This document shows, one piece after another, positions 1 to 8,449 of a stretch of DNA of 64,000 bases. Position numbers and translations under genes: made by a program. The notes beneath the pieces are model-generated. The model was not told where the DNA came from and did no database searches. It worked only from the letters and a program-made list of their open reading frames with translations. The stretch is taken from contig CAYTPV010000009.1 in the NCBI GenBank assembly GCA_964440115.1, positions 1-64,000 on the forward strand, read 5' to 3'. The stretch's first letter is position 1. Each line of letters begins with the position of its first letter. Origin of the DNA: JAEWWD01 sp964440115. Lineage in GTDB: Bacteria > Bacillota > Clostridia > Christensenellales > CAG-138.

Positions 1-3
1 TAT

Positions 4-39
4 CGCCGCCTTGGGCGGCGACGAATGATCTTTTTATTT
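4..39 (+). terminator. Possible terminator of an upstream gene
   Basis: A perfect 7-bp inverted repeat (CGCCGCC, 4-10, with GGCGGCG, 14-20) has a 3-nt loop. A T-rich run TTTTTATTT lies 10 nt further on (31-39). The gap between stem and T-run is longer than usual, so this is only a plausible end of a transcript entering from the left edge. Confidence 0.3.
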
Positions 40-232
40 CAAAGCGGGCGGGCTGCGCAGTTCGCAATAGTCGCACAATCCCTGCCGGTCCTGTGCTCTT
101 TTGCTCACTGTTCTTCCGCCTCGCTTCTTCCGCCACAGGCGGCGCTCGGCTTCGACTCCCCGCTCCCCAGCTAGGAAGCCATCTCCATCTTGTTGGTTCA
201 CGCAATGTTCACAGCACGATATGCCCGTATCC
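40..232. other. Non-coding stretch at left edge
   Basis: No convincing gene is seen between the edge hairpin and the promoter at 233. Open frames exist on both strands, but none has a ribosome binding site with a recognisable protein. A short minus-strand frame ending near 38 encodes a CxxC pair, but it has no supporting context. The stretch is rich in C and T on the plus strand. Confidence 0.4.
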
Positions 233-262
233 TTGCTTGTTTACAGTGAAATATGGTACAAT
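233..262 (+). promoter_or_regulatory. Promoter of pyrimidine-nucleoside phosphorylase
   Basis: TTGCTT at 233-238 and TACAAT at 257-262 are separated by 18 bp, and a TG pair at 254-255 makes an extended -10 box. Predicted transcription starts near 269, upstream of the leader hairpin. Confidence 0.6.
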
Positions 263-281
263 TTACACAAGAAAGCTGGGA

Positions 282-318
282 GGCTGCCCGCAGCAGGCGA
301 TGCGCGGCAGCCTTTTTT
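282..318 (+). terminator. Leader hairpin with T-run (possible attenuator)
   Basis: GGCTGCC (282-288) pairs with GGCAGCC (306-312), extended by two further pairs across a bulge, and is followed directly by six T (313-318). It lies between the promoter at 233-262 and the start codon at 359, so transcripts from that promoter must read through it. It could be an attenuator, or simply a terminator for an upstream transcript. Confidence 0.6.
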
Positions 319-358
319 ACAGGCGACCTGTGCAAAATCAAATGCGGGAGGGACGTAT

Positions 359-1666
359 ATGCGCGCGGTGGATCTGATTGAAAAAAAGCGCGAAGGCTCA
401 GCCCTTGACGCTTCTGAAATCGATTGGCTCGTGCAGGGGTTTGTAGCGGGCAATATTCCGGATTATCAGATGTCAGCTTTTTTGATGGCAGTTTGCCTCG
501 CGGGCATGGATGAACGTGAAACTGCGGACCTCACCTTTTCCATGATGCATTCCGGCGATATTGTGGATCTCTCGGATATCTCCGGAATAAAAGTTGATAA
601 GCATTCTACCGGCGGCGTGGGGGATACCACAACGTTAGTCGTAGCTCCTCTCGTCGCCGCTTGCGGCGGCAAGGTCGCCAAAATGTCAGGCCGGGGCTTG
701 GGGCATACCGGCGGTACTCTGGATAAGCTCGAGAGCATTCCCGGCTTCATCGTAGAACAGCCCATGCAGCGATTCAAGGAACAGATTGAACGTATCGGTC
801 TTGCGGTAGTTGGGCAATCCGGAAATCTTGATCCGGCAGATAAAAAACTCTATGCGCTCAGAGATGTCACGGGGACAGTTCGCAGCATACCGCTCATCGC
901 ATCGAGTGTGATGAGCAAAAAACTGGCCGCCGGTGCGGATGCTATCGTTTTGGATGTGAAAGTCGGTACAGGTGCATTTGTAGGTTCATTGGAAGAAGCC
1001 AAACACCTTGCGTCTACGATGGTGGGAATAGGGAAGCGCTTAAACAGGCGGGTAACTGCGGTCATCACAGATATGAACCAGCCGCTTGGGTTGGCAGTAG
1101 GCAATGCGCTTGAAGTTCGTGAAGCTGTTGAGTTGCTCAGCGGGAAAATTCCTGCAGGAGACCCGCTATACGAAGTATGCATGCTGCTCGCAAGCCATAT
1201 GCTGCAATTGAGCGGCATTGCAGGCGGTGACCAGGATGCCCGCTGCATACTGACAAGTGCGCTCGATTCAGGTGCGGCGCTTGCGAAGCTTCGCGAAATG
1301 GTGCGGTCGCAGGGTGGAGACTCTTCGTATATCGATTCGCAAAAAGTAAACGAGCTTTGTTCTGTGAAACACCAGATTCCGGTCATGTTATCGGGAAGCG
1401 GCCGCGTACAGCACATCGATGCGTATAAAATCGGCGTTGCCGCGCAGGTATTGGGAGCAGGACGGGCAAAAAAGGAAGATACTGTGGATCACGCTGTAGG
1501 GCTTGTCATGCATAAGCGACTTGGCGATTCGGTGGAAGAAAAAGAACCTGCCTGTACGCTGTATGTGAATGATGAAACACATGTGGATTCTGCAACAGCA
1601 CTGATTCAGGACGCTATATCATTACAGACCGGTGCTTCCAGTATGGTATATGAGGTCCTGAAATAG
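359..1666 (+). CDS. pdp: Pyrimidine-nucleoside phosphorylase
   Basis: It phosphorolyses thymidine, deoxyuridine or uridine to the free base and (deoxy)ribose-1-phosphate, a cytosolic salvage reaction. The 435-residue length matches the family. The phosphate-binding segment KHSTGGVGD lies at 81-89 and the thymidine/pyrimidine phosphorylase signature around MSGRGLGHTGGTLDKLE at 109-125. The frame stays open upstream to 101, but ATG 359 sits behind GCGGGAGGGA and begins like the family (MRAVDLIEKK), so the longer start is rejected. It has its own promoter and a leader hairpin. Whether it is Pdp or DeoA (thymidine-specific) cannot be settled by eye; a Firmicute background favours Pdp. Confidence 0.93.
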   Translation: MRAVDLIEKKREGSALDASEIDWLVQGFVAGNIPDYQMSAFLMAVCLAGMDERETADLTFSMMHSGDIVDLSDISGIKVDKHSTGGVGDTTTLVVAPLVAACGGKVAKMSGRGLGHTGGTLDKLESIPGFIVEQPMQRFKEQIERIGLAVVGQSGNLDPADKKLYALRDVTGTVRSIPLIASSVMSKKLAAGADAIVLDVKVGTGAFVGSLEEAKHLASTMVGIGKRLNRRVTAVITDMNQPLGLAVGNALEVREAVELLSGKIPAGDPLYEVCMLLASHMLQLSGIAGGDQDARCILTSALDSGAALAKLREMVRSQGGDSSYIDSQKVNELCSVKHQIPVMLSGSGRVQHIDAYKIGVAAQVLGAGRAKKEDTVDHAVGLVMHKRLGDSVEEKEPACTLYVNDETHVDSATALIQDAISLQTGASSMVYEVLK

Positions 1667-1761
1667 CTGGGATTGATGGTAATGGTCCATCATGGGAATA
1701 CTGAGTGTAACAGGCCGATGAGATACGGCATGTATGCCAAAACCATGAGGAGCGATATCAT

Positions 1762-2937
1762 TTGATTGTTGGGTTATTCTGCGATACATACCCGCCTGAA
1801 ATTGACGGAGTGGGCATGGTCGTGAAAAGTTACGCGAAAGAGCTTGCCGCAGCGGGCGATGCCTGTTATGTGGTTTCTCCCAAAGCGCCGGGATACGCGC
1901 CCGTAGAATTTCCTTACCGGGTGCTGCACTATAAGGGCATGACGGTGCCATTGGCGCCGCAATATCGCGCGGGCGTTCCCTCTTGGGATTTTTCTTATCT
2001 GCAAGAGTCGCGCGGGCTGAGAATGGATATTGTCCACGCGCACAGCCCGTTTGGGGCTGGGTTGGAAGCGCTGCGACGCAAGAGAATATATGATGTACCG
2101 CTGGTTGGCTCATTCCACTCAAAATATTTTGACGACTTTTTTCTTGCGACGCATAGTGAAACGATCGCACAGGCGGTTGTGAAGCTGATTGTGAATTTCT
2201 ATAATGCGTGTGATGAAGTCTGGACGGTGGGCGAAGGCACAGCGCAGATACTGCGCGGATATGGATATGAAGGGTCCATAGAAATAGTGCCCAATGGCAC
2301 GGATTTATGGTATCCCACCGATGCGGACAGGGCACGTGCACAGGAACATTACAGTCTGGGTGACGGCCCGGTTTTACTGTTTGTAGGGCAGCAGAACTGG
2401 AAGAAGAATATCAGACATATCATTGAGGCTGTGGCGCTGTACCGGCGCATCCGGCCGGATATTCGTATGGTTATGGTGGGACAAGGGCCGCATGCGGATG
2501 AAATTAAGGAATACGTGCGTGAACTTGATCTACTTGAGAATTTCGTATTTACTGGCCAGATCATGGAGCGGGAACCGATCATGGCGCTCTACGCACGTGC
2601 TGATTTGTTTTTGTTCCCGTCGCTATACGATACGGCGGGGCTGGTTGTGCGTGAAGCGGCTGCGGCGGGTACGCCGTCGCTGCTGGTGGAAGGCTCCTGT
2701 GCCGCAGAGTGCGTGCACGATGGGGAAAACGGGTTTTTGTGCAGGGACGATCCGCAGAGCATTTGCGATACGCTCGCGCGTGTTTTATCAGATAGGGAAT
2801 TGAGAGAACGCGTGGGTGAGGCCGCGAGGCAGACAATACCTGCCCCGTGGCGGGATCTCATCAAAGACGTTCGTGAACGCTATATGCGGCTGATTGAGAA
2901 TCATGATTCGCGAGGATTGAATCTGAACGTAAAATAG
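1762..2937 (+). CDS. GT4-family glycosyltransferase
   Basis: This is a 391-residue GT-B fold glycosyltransferase. The N-terminal half opens with FCDTYPPEIDGVG, typical of the branch that includes diacylglycerol glucosyltransferases and related mannosyltransferases. The C-terminal half has the nucleotide-sugar site with PNGTDL near 192 and the EX7E-type segment REAAAAGTPSLL. The start is TTG 1762 behind GAGGAGCG; no ATG fits better. No signal peptide is visible, so it probably works at the inner membrane face. It is followed at 14 bp by polA, so the two may be cotranscribed. The sugar and acceptor are unknown; glycolipid synthesis is an inference from the N-terminal motif. Confidence 0.85.
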   Translation: MIVGLFCDTYPPEIDGVGMVVKSYAKELAAAGDACYVVSPKAPGYAPVEFPYRVLHYKGMTVPLAPQYRAGVPSWDFSYLQESRGLRMDIVHAHSPFGAGLEALRRKRIYDVPLVGSFHSKYFDDFFLATHSETIAQAVVKLIVNFYNACDEVWTVGEGTAQILRGYGYEGSIEIVPNGTDLWYPTDADRARAQEHYSLGDGPVLLFVGQQNWKKNIRHIIEAVALYRRIRPDIRMVMVGQGPHADEIKEYVRELDLLENFVFTGQIMEREPIMALYARADLFLFPSLYDTAGLVVREAAAAGTPSLLVEGSCAAECVHDGENGFLCRDDPQSICDTLARVLSDRELRERVGEAARQTIPAPWRDLIKDVRERYMRLIENHDSRGLNLNVK

Positions 2938-2951
2938 TCGGGGGTAGAACA

Positions 2952-5531
2952 ATGGAAGAACAACGCGCCAAGCGGCTTGTCGCCATAGATGGCAACAGCC
3001 TGATGCATCGCGCTTATTACGCACTGCCGGCCATGACCAGCAGGGAAGGAACGCCTACCGGCGCGATACATGGGTTTCTGAGTATGCTTTTAAAGCTTGC
3101 GGAATCAATGCCGGATTATCTCGTGGTCGCGTTTGATCTGCACGGGCCTACTTTCCGGCACGAGCAATACGAAGAATATAAGGCTGGCCGCCGCGAAACG
3201 CCGGAGGATTTGCGTCCGCAATTCCCGCTGCTGCAGGAACTGCTCAAACAGATGGGCATTACGGTCTGCACCTGTGAAGGCTTCGAGGCGGACGATATAC
3301 TCGGTACTTTTGCGCGCATGGCGGAAGCAAAGAATACCGACGCTCTGCTCGTTACCGGCGATAGGGACGCCCTGCAGCTGATTTCCGGCCATACGCACGT
3401 ACTGCTTACCAAAAAGGGCATATCCGAGACCGTGGAAATGGACGTTCCCGCTTTAAAGGAAGCCTATGGGCTAACGCCAGATCAAATGCGCGACCTAAAG
3501 GGCTTGATGGGCGACAACTCGGATAATATCCCGGGCATTCCCGGTGTTGGGGAAAAGACTGCGATCAAGCTGCTCGAACAGTATGGCGCTATCGAAGAAG
3601 TGCTTTCCCACGCCTCTGAGATAAAAGGTAAACTGGGCGAGCGCATAGTAGAGCACGCTGATCTTGCACGCTTGAGCTATACATTGGGCGTTATCCGCAC
3701 AGACGTGCCCATTTCCTGTAAGCTGGAGGACAGCGCGTTTGAGCCGTCCCGCATGGCGGATGCTCTGCCGATGCTGCGGCAGCTGCAGCTCAACGCTATA
3801 GCAAACAGGCTGCCGGAAGCGGCGCCCCAAAAAGAAGCGCCCAAACAAAGCAGAATGCAAACGGCGATAATCGCTGATATCGAAAAATTGCAGGAAATTA
3901 CACTGCAGCTTGCCGCTTCGCCTATGCTCGCGATGCACGCGCAAGGGGATGCGCTGTATATAGCGCCCGATGAGGATTCGCAATTCTGCGTCCGGCTTTC
4001 TGGTACGCTGATGGAGCCGGGAATGGACCCCGTTGAAGTGTGGCAGGTACTGCGGTCTCTCTTGGAAGCCGAGCAGCCTAAGAAGCTGTTGTTTGACTCA
4101 AAGAAATGGATGCATATGCTCGCGGCGGAGGGCATGCAGTTACGCGGCATGGAATTTGATGCCATGATCGTTGACTATCTCTTAAACGCCACACGCCCTG
4201 CACCTTCCTTGGCCGCGCTTGCGCAGGAAAGGCTGCATGTACAGGAGGCGAGCGCTTGTGCGCTGATGCGGCTGTATGGACCCATGATGGAGCAAATGCG
4301 GCAGGACGGCTTAACCGAATTGTATGAGACGGTGGAACGCCCGCTCATCGGCGTGCTTTTTCGAATGGAGCATCAGGGATTCCGCGTGGATACGGACGTA
4401 TTGAAGGAATTGACGAAGCAGTTTGCAGCGCGCATTGACGAGTTGGCAGCGCAGATATACGAGCAGGCGGGGGAGACTTTCAATATACTTTCCACCAAAC
4501 AGCTGGGGTCTGTATTGTTTGAAAAATTGGGCCTTCCGGCGCAGAGGAAAACCAAAACCGGATACTCCACGGATTCAGACGTTCTGGATCAGCTGGTGGA
4601 AATGCACCCCATCGTTTCACTGATACAGGAATATCGATTCCTGACAAAGCTCAAGAGCACATTTGTCGACGGTCTCCTTGCGGTCATATCCCCTGTTGAC
4701 GGGCGTGTGCATACGAGTTTTAATCAAAATGTGGCCGCTACCGGACGCATATCCAGTACCGAACCCAATTTGCAGAATATTCCCACGCGTACGCCGCTGG
4801 GCCGTGAAATCCGAAAAGCGTTCGTGGCCAGTCCCGGCAATGTTCTGGTTGGAGCGGATTATTCCCAGATAGAGCTGCGGCTTCTCGCACATTTCAGCGG
4901 CGATGAGGCTATGATAGAGAATTTTCAGCGCGGCGGCGATATCCACACCCGCACGGCCGGGGAAGTGTTCGGCGTTCCGGCGTCCGCCGTTACGTCCGAT
5001 CAGCGCAGCGCTGCCAAGGCCGTTAACTTCGGCATCATCTACGGCATTTCGGAGTTCGGGTTATCCCGGAATCTTGGCATCACCCGCAAACGCGCGGGAG
5101 AGTATATCGAGCGCTACCTCAGCCGCTATCCCGGCGTGCGCGAATATATGCATCAAAGCGTGGAAAACGGCAAACGCGACGGATATGTCAAAACACTTTT
5201 TGGACGCAGGCGCGAGTTGCCTGAATTGAAAAGCGGCAACTATAACACGCGCTCCTTCGGAGAGCGTGTGGCGATGAATATGCCCTTGCAGGGTACCGCC
5301 GCTGATATTATCAAGCTGGCTATGGTGCGCGTAGACGATGCGCTCCGCGAGCGGAGATTGCAGGCAAAGCTTATTCTGCAGGTACACGACGAATTGATTG
5401 TCGATACGCCGCCCAATGAACTGGAGGAGGTATCCGGCATTGTGTGCGACTGTATGCAGAACGCCATCAAGCTGGACGTCCCGCTTACTGCCGAGGTGCG
5501 AAGCGGCCGCAGCTGGTACGATACCAAATGA
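2952..5531 (+). CDS. polA: DNA polymerase I
   Basis: The 859-residue repair and Okazaki-fragment polymerase has three parts. Residues 1-290 are the 5'-3' exonuclease (early VAIDGNSLMHRAYY; helix-hairpin-helix around GIPGVGEKTA). Residues about 300-470 are the 3'-5' exonuclease-like domain. Residues about 480-859 are the polymerase, with motif A (DYSQIELR, near 636), motif B (KAVNFGIIYG) and motif C (VHDELI, near 811). The proofreading domain looks inactive: where an active enzyme has a D-x-E pair this one reads MLAMHAQGDAL, and the region around LLFDSKKWM resembles Bacillus/Geobacillus Pol I. The start is ATG 2952. Its stop overlaps the coaE start (ATGA), a common Firmicute pairing. Confidence 0.97.
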   Translation: MEEQRAKRLVAIDGNSLMHRAYYALPAMTSREGTPTGAIHGFLSMLLKLAESMPDYLVVAFDLHGPTFRHEQYEEYKAGRRETPEDLRPQFPLLQELLKQMGITVCTCEGFEADDILGTFARMAEAKNTDALLVTGDRDALQLISGHTHVLLTKKGISETVEMDVPALKEAYGLTPDQMRDLKGLMGDNSDNIPGIPGVGEKTAIKLLEQYGAIEEVLSHASEIKGKLGERIVEHADLARLSYTLGVIRTDVPISCKLEDSAFEPSRMADALPMLRQLQLNAIANRLPEAAPQKEAPKQSRMQTAIIADIEKLQEITLQLAASPMLAMHAQGDALYIAPDEDSQFCVRLSGTLMEPGMDPVEVWQVLRSLLEAEQPKKLLFDSKKWMHMLAAEGMQLRGMEFDAMIVDYLLNATRPAPSLAALAQERLHVQEASACALMRLYGPMMEQMRQDGLTELYETVERPLIGVLFRMEHQGFRVDTDVLKELTKQFAARIDELAAQIYEQAGETFNILSTKQLGSVLFEKLGLPAQRKTKTGYSTDSDVLDQLVEMHPIVSLIQEYRFLTKLKSTFVDGLLAVISPVDGRVHTSFNQNVAATGRISSTEPNLQNIPTRTPLGREIRKAFVASPGNVLVGADYSQIELRLLAHFSGDEAMIENFQRGGDIHTRTAGEVFGVPASAVTSDQRSAAKAVNFGIIYGISEFGLSRNLGITRKRAGEYIERYLSRYPGVREYMHQSVENGKRDGYVKTLFGRRRELPELKSGNYNTRSFGERVAMNMPLQGTAADIIKLAMVRVDDALRERRLQAKLILQVHDELIVDTPPNELEEVSGIVCDCMQNAIKLDVPLTAEVRSGRSWYDTK

Positions 5532-6154
5532 CGGCCGACGGTAAAACGCCCAAACGCATCGGCCTGACGGGCGGAATAGGCGCAGGCAAATCCACCGTTT
5601 CAGCGAGGTTGAAGCGTCTGGGAGCGCTGGTGCTGGATGCCGATATCGCAGCCAGACAGGCAGTGGAGCCGGGAACGGCCGGACTTGCGCTGCTGATTGA
5701 GCGCTATGGCGCAGGTATATTGCAGATAAACGGGGAACTCCACCGCCGGGCTTTGGCGAATATCATATTCGGCAAAGAAGATGAGCGGCTTGCCGTCAAC
5801 GAACTGCTGCATCCTCTGATACAGCAGCGTATGCTGGAACAGGAAGCACTTTTCCGTTCTATGGAACCGTTCAGCCCGGTATTCTGGGATGTACCACTGC
5901 TCATTGAAAGCGGCATGCATACCCTAATGGACGAAGTATGGCTTGTCGTGGCCTCAGAGGAAGCGCGCATCAAACGCATCATGATGCGCGATGAATGCTC
6001 GGAGGAGGAAGCTCGTTCGCGCTTAGTCAGCCAGATGCCGCAGCAAGAGAAATACGCATATGCGGACCGTGTGCTGGATAATTCGACGGATCAAAATGCG
6101 CTGTTCCGGCAGGTTGACGCTCTCTATGAGACTTTGACGAAAAACGTTCTTTAG
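5528..6154 (+). CDS. coaE: Dephospho-CoA kinase
   Basis: It phosphorylates the 3'-hydroxyl of dephospho-CoA, the last step of coenzyme A synthesis, in the cytosol. The 208-residue product has the P-loop GLTGGIGAGKST near the N-terminus, the DADIAARQAVEPG segment, and HPLIQQRM and WDVPLLIESG motifs typical of CoaE. Start ATG 5528 overlaps the polA stop by four bases, so translation is probably coupled. An upstream in-frame extension inside polA is rejected because it would precede the P-loop by an atypical 40 residues. Confidence 0.95.
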   Translation: MTADGKTPKRIGLTGGIGAGKSTVSARLKRLGALVLDADIAARQAVEPGTAGLALLIERYGAGILQINGELHRRALANIIFGKEDERLAVNELLHPLIQQRMLEQEALFRSMEPFSPVFWDVPLLIESGMHTLMDEVWLVVASEEARIKRIMMRDECSEEEARSRLVSQMPQQEKYAYADRVLDNSTDQNALFRQVDALYETLTKNVL

Positions 6155-6181
6155 CCTTGTTGCGCAGGAAGCGAGGAAGCA

Positions 6182-6778
6182 TTGGAACAACCCAAACGAA
6201 AATATAAGCTGAACAAAAAAAAACGGACGCGTATTTTGATAGCTGCCGCGATGCTTGTGCTTGCATTGATTGCGGCGTTATGGCTCGGAAGAGAACTCGA
6301 AAAACGCACATATAAGCTTAGCTATCCCAAGACAATCGCGCAGTACGCGAAAGAATTCGATGTGGACCCGTTCCTTGTCGCCGCCATGATTCACTGTGAA
6401 AGCGCCAATCGCCCCGAAGCGGTGAGCGTAGATGGAGCGATCGGGCTCATGCAGGTGATGCCGGATACCGGTGAGTGGATTGCGGGGAAGCTCGGAATTT
6501 CGGATTTTCACGCAGATTCGTTATTTGAGCCTGCGGTCAATATTCGCTTCGGCTGTTGGTACTTAAAGTTTTTGCTTGACAGATATGATCAGGATCGGCA
6601 GCTGGCTGTTGCCGCGTATAACGCAGGCCATGGCAATGTGGATAAGTGGCTTGATGATCCATCGGTTTCCGCAAAAGGGCAGTTGGTGAATATTCCCTAT
6701 GAGGAGACCAAAACTTATGTCGAAAAGGTGCAACGCGCATATGAGAAATATCAATCACTTTATAAGAACGCTTTTTAG
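6182..6778 (+). CDS. Membrane-anchored lytic transglycosylase (Slt domain)
   Basis: This 198-residue protein has a basic N-terminus (KRKYKLNKKKR), a membrane helix at about residues 17-35, and a soluble-lytic-transglycosylase domain. The predicted catalytic glutamate is E73 in HCESANRPEA, followed by the family's GAIGLMQVMPDTG and AVAAYNAGHGNV segments. It would cleave the glycan strand between MurNAc and GlcNAc outside the membrane, making 1,6-anhydro ends. The start is TTG 6182 behind an AGGAAGC site. The gene follows coaE at 27 bp and its 3' end overlaps the next lipoprotein gene. Confidence 0.92.
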   Translation: MEQPKRKYKLNKKKRTRILIAAAMLVLALIAALWLGRELEKRTYKLSYPKTIAQYAKEFDVDPFLVAAMIHCESANRPEAVSVDGAIGLMQVMPDTGEWIAGKLGISDFHADSLFEPAVNIRFGCWYLKFLLDRYDQDRQLAVAAYNAGHGNVDKWLDDPSVSAKGQLVNIPYEETKTYVEKVQRAYEKYQSLYKNAF

Positions 6779-8381
6779 CGCGGTATGTCTGCTGCTTTGC
6801 GTAGGCATGCTCGGATGCAGTGCATCCGCAAAGCCGGAAGCCACGGCTACTCCCATCGCTATTCCTACTGCTACCCCTGAGCCGCAGCCTGCTGCTGGCG
6901 GTGAGCTGTATATCCCCATACCGCGCAACCCGTTTAAGAGCGGCGGCGGAACCAGCGCAAGCCCATTGATAGTGAATACAGAAGAAATGCGCAATATGTA
7001 TTCGCTGGTATACGAGCCGTTGCTTCGCTGCGACGCCAACAATCGAATCATTCCCAGCTTAGCTGAAAAATGGAGCAGCGACGATACCGGTCGCGTATGG
7101 ACAATACAGCTTCGTGCGAATGTGATGTGGCATGACGGAAGCCGTGCGTTCAACGCTGACGACGTAACATATACGATTGCACAGATCAAAAATCTTGGAA
7201 ACGCCACATATTATTCGCTGGCTGCGGATTCGATTGAAACCTGTGAGAAGGTAGACGACAGTACAGTACGCATCACAATGAACAAAGCCGGTATGGCGTC
7301 GCTGTATGCACTTGTGTTCCCTGTGGTATGCGCTGATTCTTCCATTGGCGGGCTTAATGGTACTGGCCCGTATACACTTGCGTCCTCAACGGAAGATTCT
7401 GTGGAGTTGACAGCCAACCCAGCGTGGTGGAAGCAAGCACCGTATATTCAGACGATCCACTGCCTTGCCCGTGAAAGCAATGAGGTTGCGCTGGATTCTT
7501 ATGAGGCTGGTCAGCTTAATCTGGTGCCCACATCTACGGTATCGGCAGGAAAGTATCGCGAGGAAGGCGTTACGAACGTTCTTGACGTCATGGCACAGGA
7601 CGCGGAAGTATTGCTGATCAATCACAGCAATTCCATACTGGAGAATCCGGACGTACGCAAAGCCATTGCGTATGCCATGGATCGCGGTTCCATTGTTTCG
7701 AATGTGTACATGAACCGCGCGGCAATCTGCGACGTGCCCATACCGCCGGACTCTTTCCTTTACGACGCTACAACGAAGATTTACGACTATAACACGGACA
7801 AAGCGAGGTCGCTGCTTACATCCGCCGGATGGACGGACGAGGATGGCGATGGCATGGTTGAGCAGGATGGCCGTGCGCTGCACCTGCGTCTTTTAGTCAA
7901 CGAGAGTACGGAGAGCACATACCGTAAAAATGCAGCGGCATTGATAGCTTCTCAGCTTAGTGCTGTCGGTATTGAAACAGAGGTCGTTGCCGCTAAACTG
8001 AGCATTGGGGAAGCAAACGGTGATTACGAGCAAAAGCTTGAATCCGGCGATTTTGATATTGCGTTAGCGGGCTTCAATCTTGAACCCAGCGGCAATCTTT
8101 CTCCCTATCTGTCAGCTGGCGGATGGCGCAATTACGGAAAAATCGCAGGTTCGCAATGGTCGGAACTGATGGGTGCTGCCGCAGCCGCAAAGGATGAAAA
8201 CGGTATGAAACAAACCCAATCCGCGCTGCAGCAGGCATTTGTGCAGGATCTGCCCTTCATTATGCTGTATTTCCGTATGAACAGTGTGGTGTACAGCGCG
8301 CAAATAAAGAATGTATCGGAAGTCCGCGCGACAGATGTACTGCGCACAGTCAGCCGCTGGTATATGAAGACGGCGGAATAG
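6741..8381 (+). CDS. ABC-transporter peptide/solute-binding lipoprotein
   Basis: It is an extracytoplasmic solute-binding protein of family 5 (OppA/DppA-like), 546 residues. A lipoprotein signal ends at the cysteine of VGMLGC, followed by a Thr/Pro/Ala-rich linker and then the binding domain (SLAEKWSSDDTG and VMWHDGSRAFNADDV segments are typical). ATG 6741 gives a short n-region and is preceded by AAGGTG; ATG 6717 behind GAGGAG is an equal alternative adding eight residues. The gene overlaps the transglycosylase gene by 38 bp. No permease or ATPase gene is adjacent, so the partner transporter must be elsewhere. The ligand is unknown; a peptide is the default family guess. Confidence 0.88.
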   Translation: MRNINHFIRTLFSAVCLLLCVGMLGCSASAKPEATATPIAIPTATPEPQPAAGGELYIPIPRNPFKSGGGTSASPLIVNTEEMRNMYSLVYEPLLRCDANNRIIPSLAEKWSSDDTGRVWTIQLRANVMWHDGSRAFNADDVTYTIAQIKNLGNATYYSLAADSIETCEKVDDSTVRITMNKAGMASLYALVFPVVCADSSIGGLNGTGPYTLASSTEDSVELTANPAWWKQAPYIQTIHCLARESNEVALDSYEAGQLNLVPTSTVSAGKYREEGVTNVLDVMAQDAEVLLINHSNSILENPDVRKAIAYAMDRGSIVSNVYMNRAAICDVPIPPDSFLYDATTKIYDYNTDKARSLLTSAGWTDEDGDGMVEQDGRALHLRLLVNESTESTYRKNAAALIASQLSAVGIETEVVAAKLSIGEANGDYEQKLESGDFDIALAGFNLEPSGNLSPYLSAGGWRNYGKIAGSQWSELMGAAAAAKDENGMKQTQSALQQAFVQDLPFIMLYFRMNSVVYSAQIKNVSEVRATDVLRTVSRWYMKTAE

Positions 8382-8387
8382 GCCGTT

Positions 8388-8416
8388 TTGCCAATACGCA
8401 GTACGTATGGTATACT
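8388..8416 (+). promoter_or_regulatory. Promoter of lspA-rluD
   Basis: TTGCCA (8388-8393) and TATACT (8411-8416) are 17 bp apart, with TG at 8408-8409 forming an extended -10. It lies just after the preceding stop codon and about 34 bp before the lspA start. Confidence 0.75.
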
Positions 8417-8449
8417 GAAAAAAGCTTTGCGTAGGAAAACGGGGGTAAC

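Noticed and set aside
38..230. Minus-strand frames near the left edge, one with a CxxC pair
   Set aside because: No ribosome binding site, no recognisable protein and no supporting neighbours.
101..358. In-frame N-terminal extension of the phosphorylase (about 86 residues)
   Set aside because: It crosses the promoter and leader hairpin, has no family match and no ribosome site; ATG 359 fits the family start.
2423..2803. Alternate-frame 126-codon frame within the glycosyltransferase gene
   Set aside because: Trp/Arg-rich shadow of a continuous, recognisable GT4 domain; no sign of a frameshift in the main frame.
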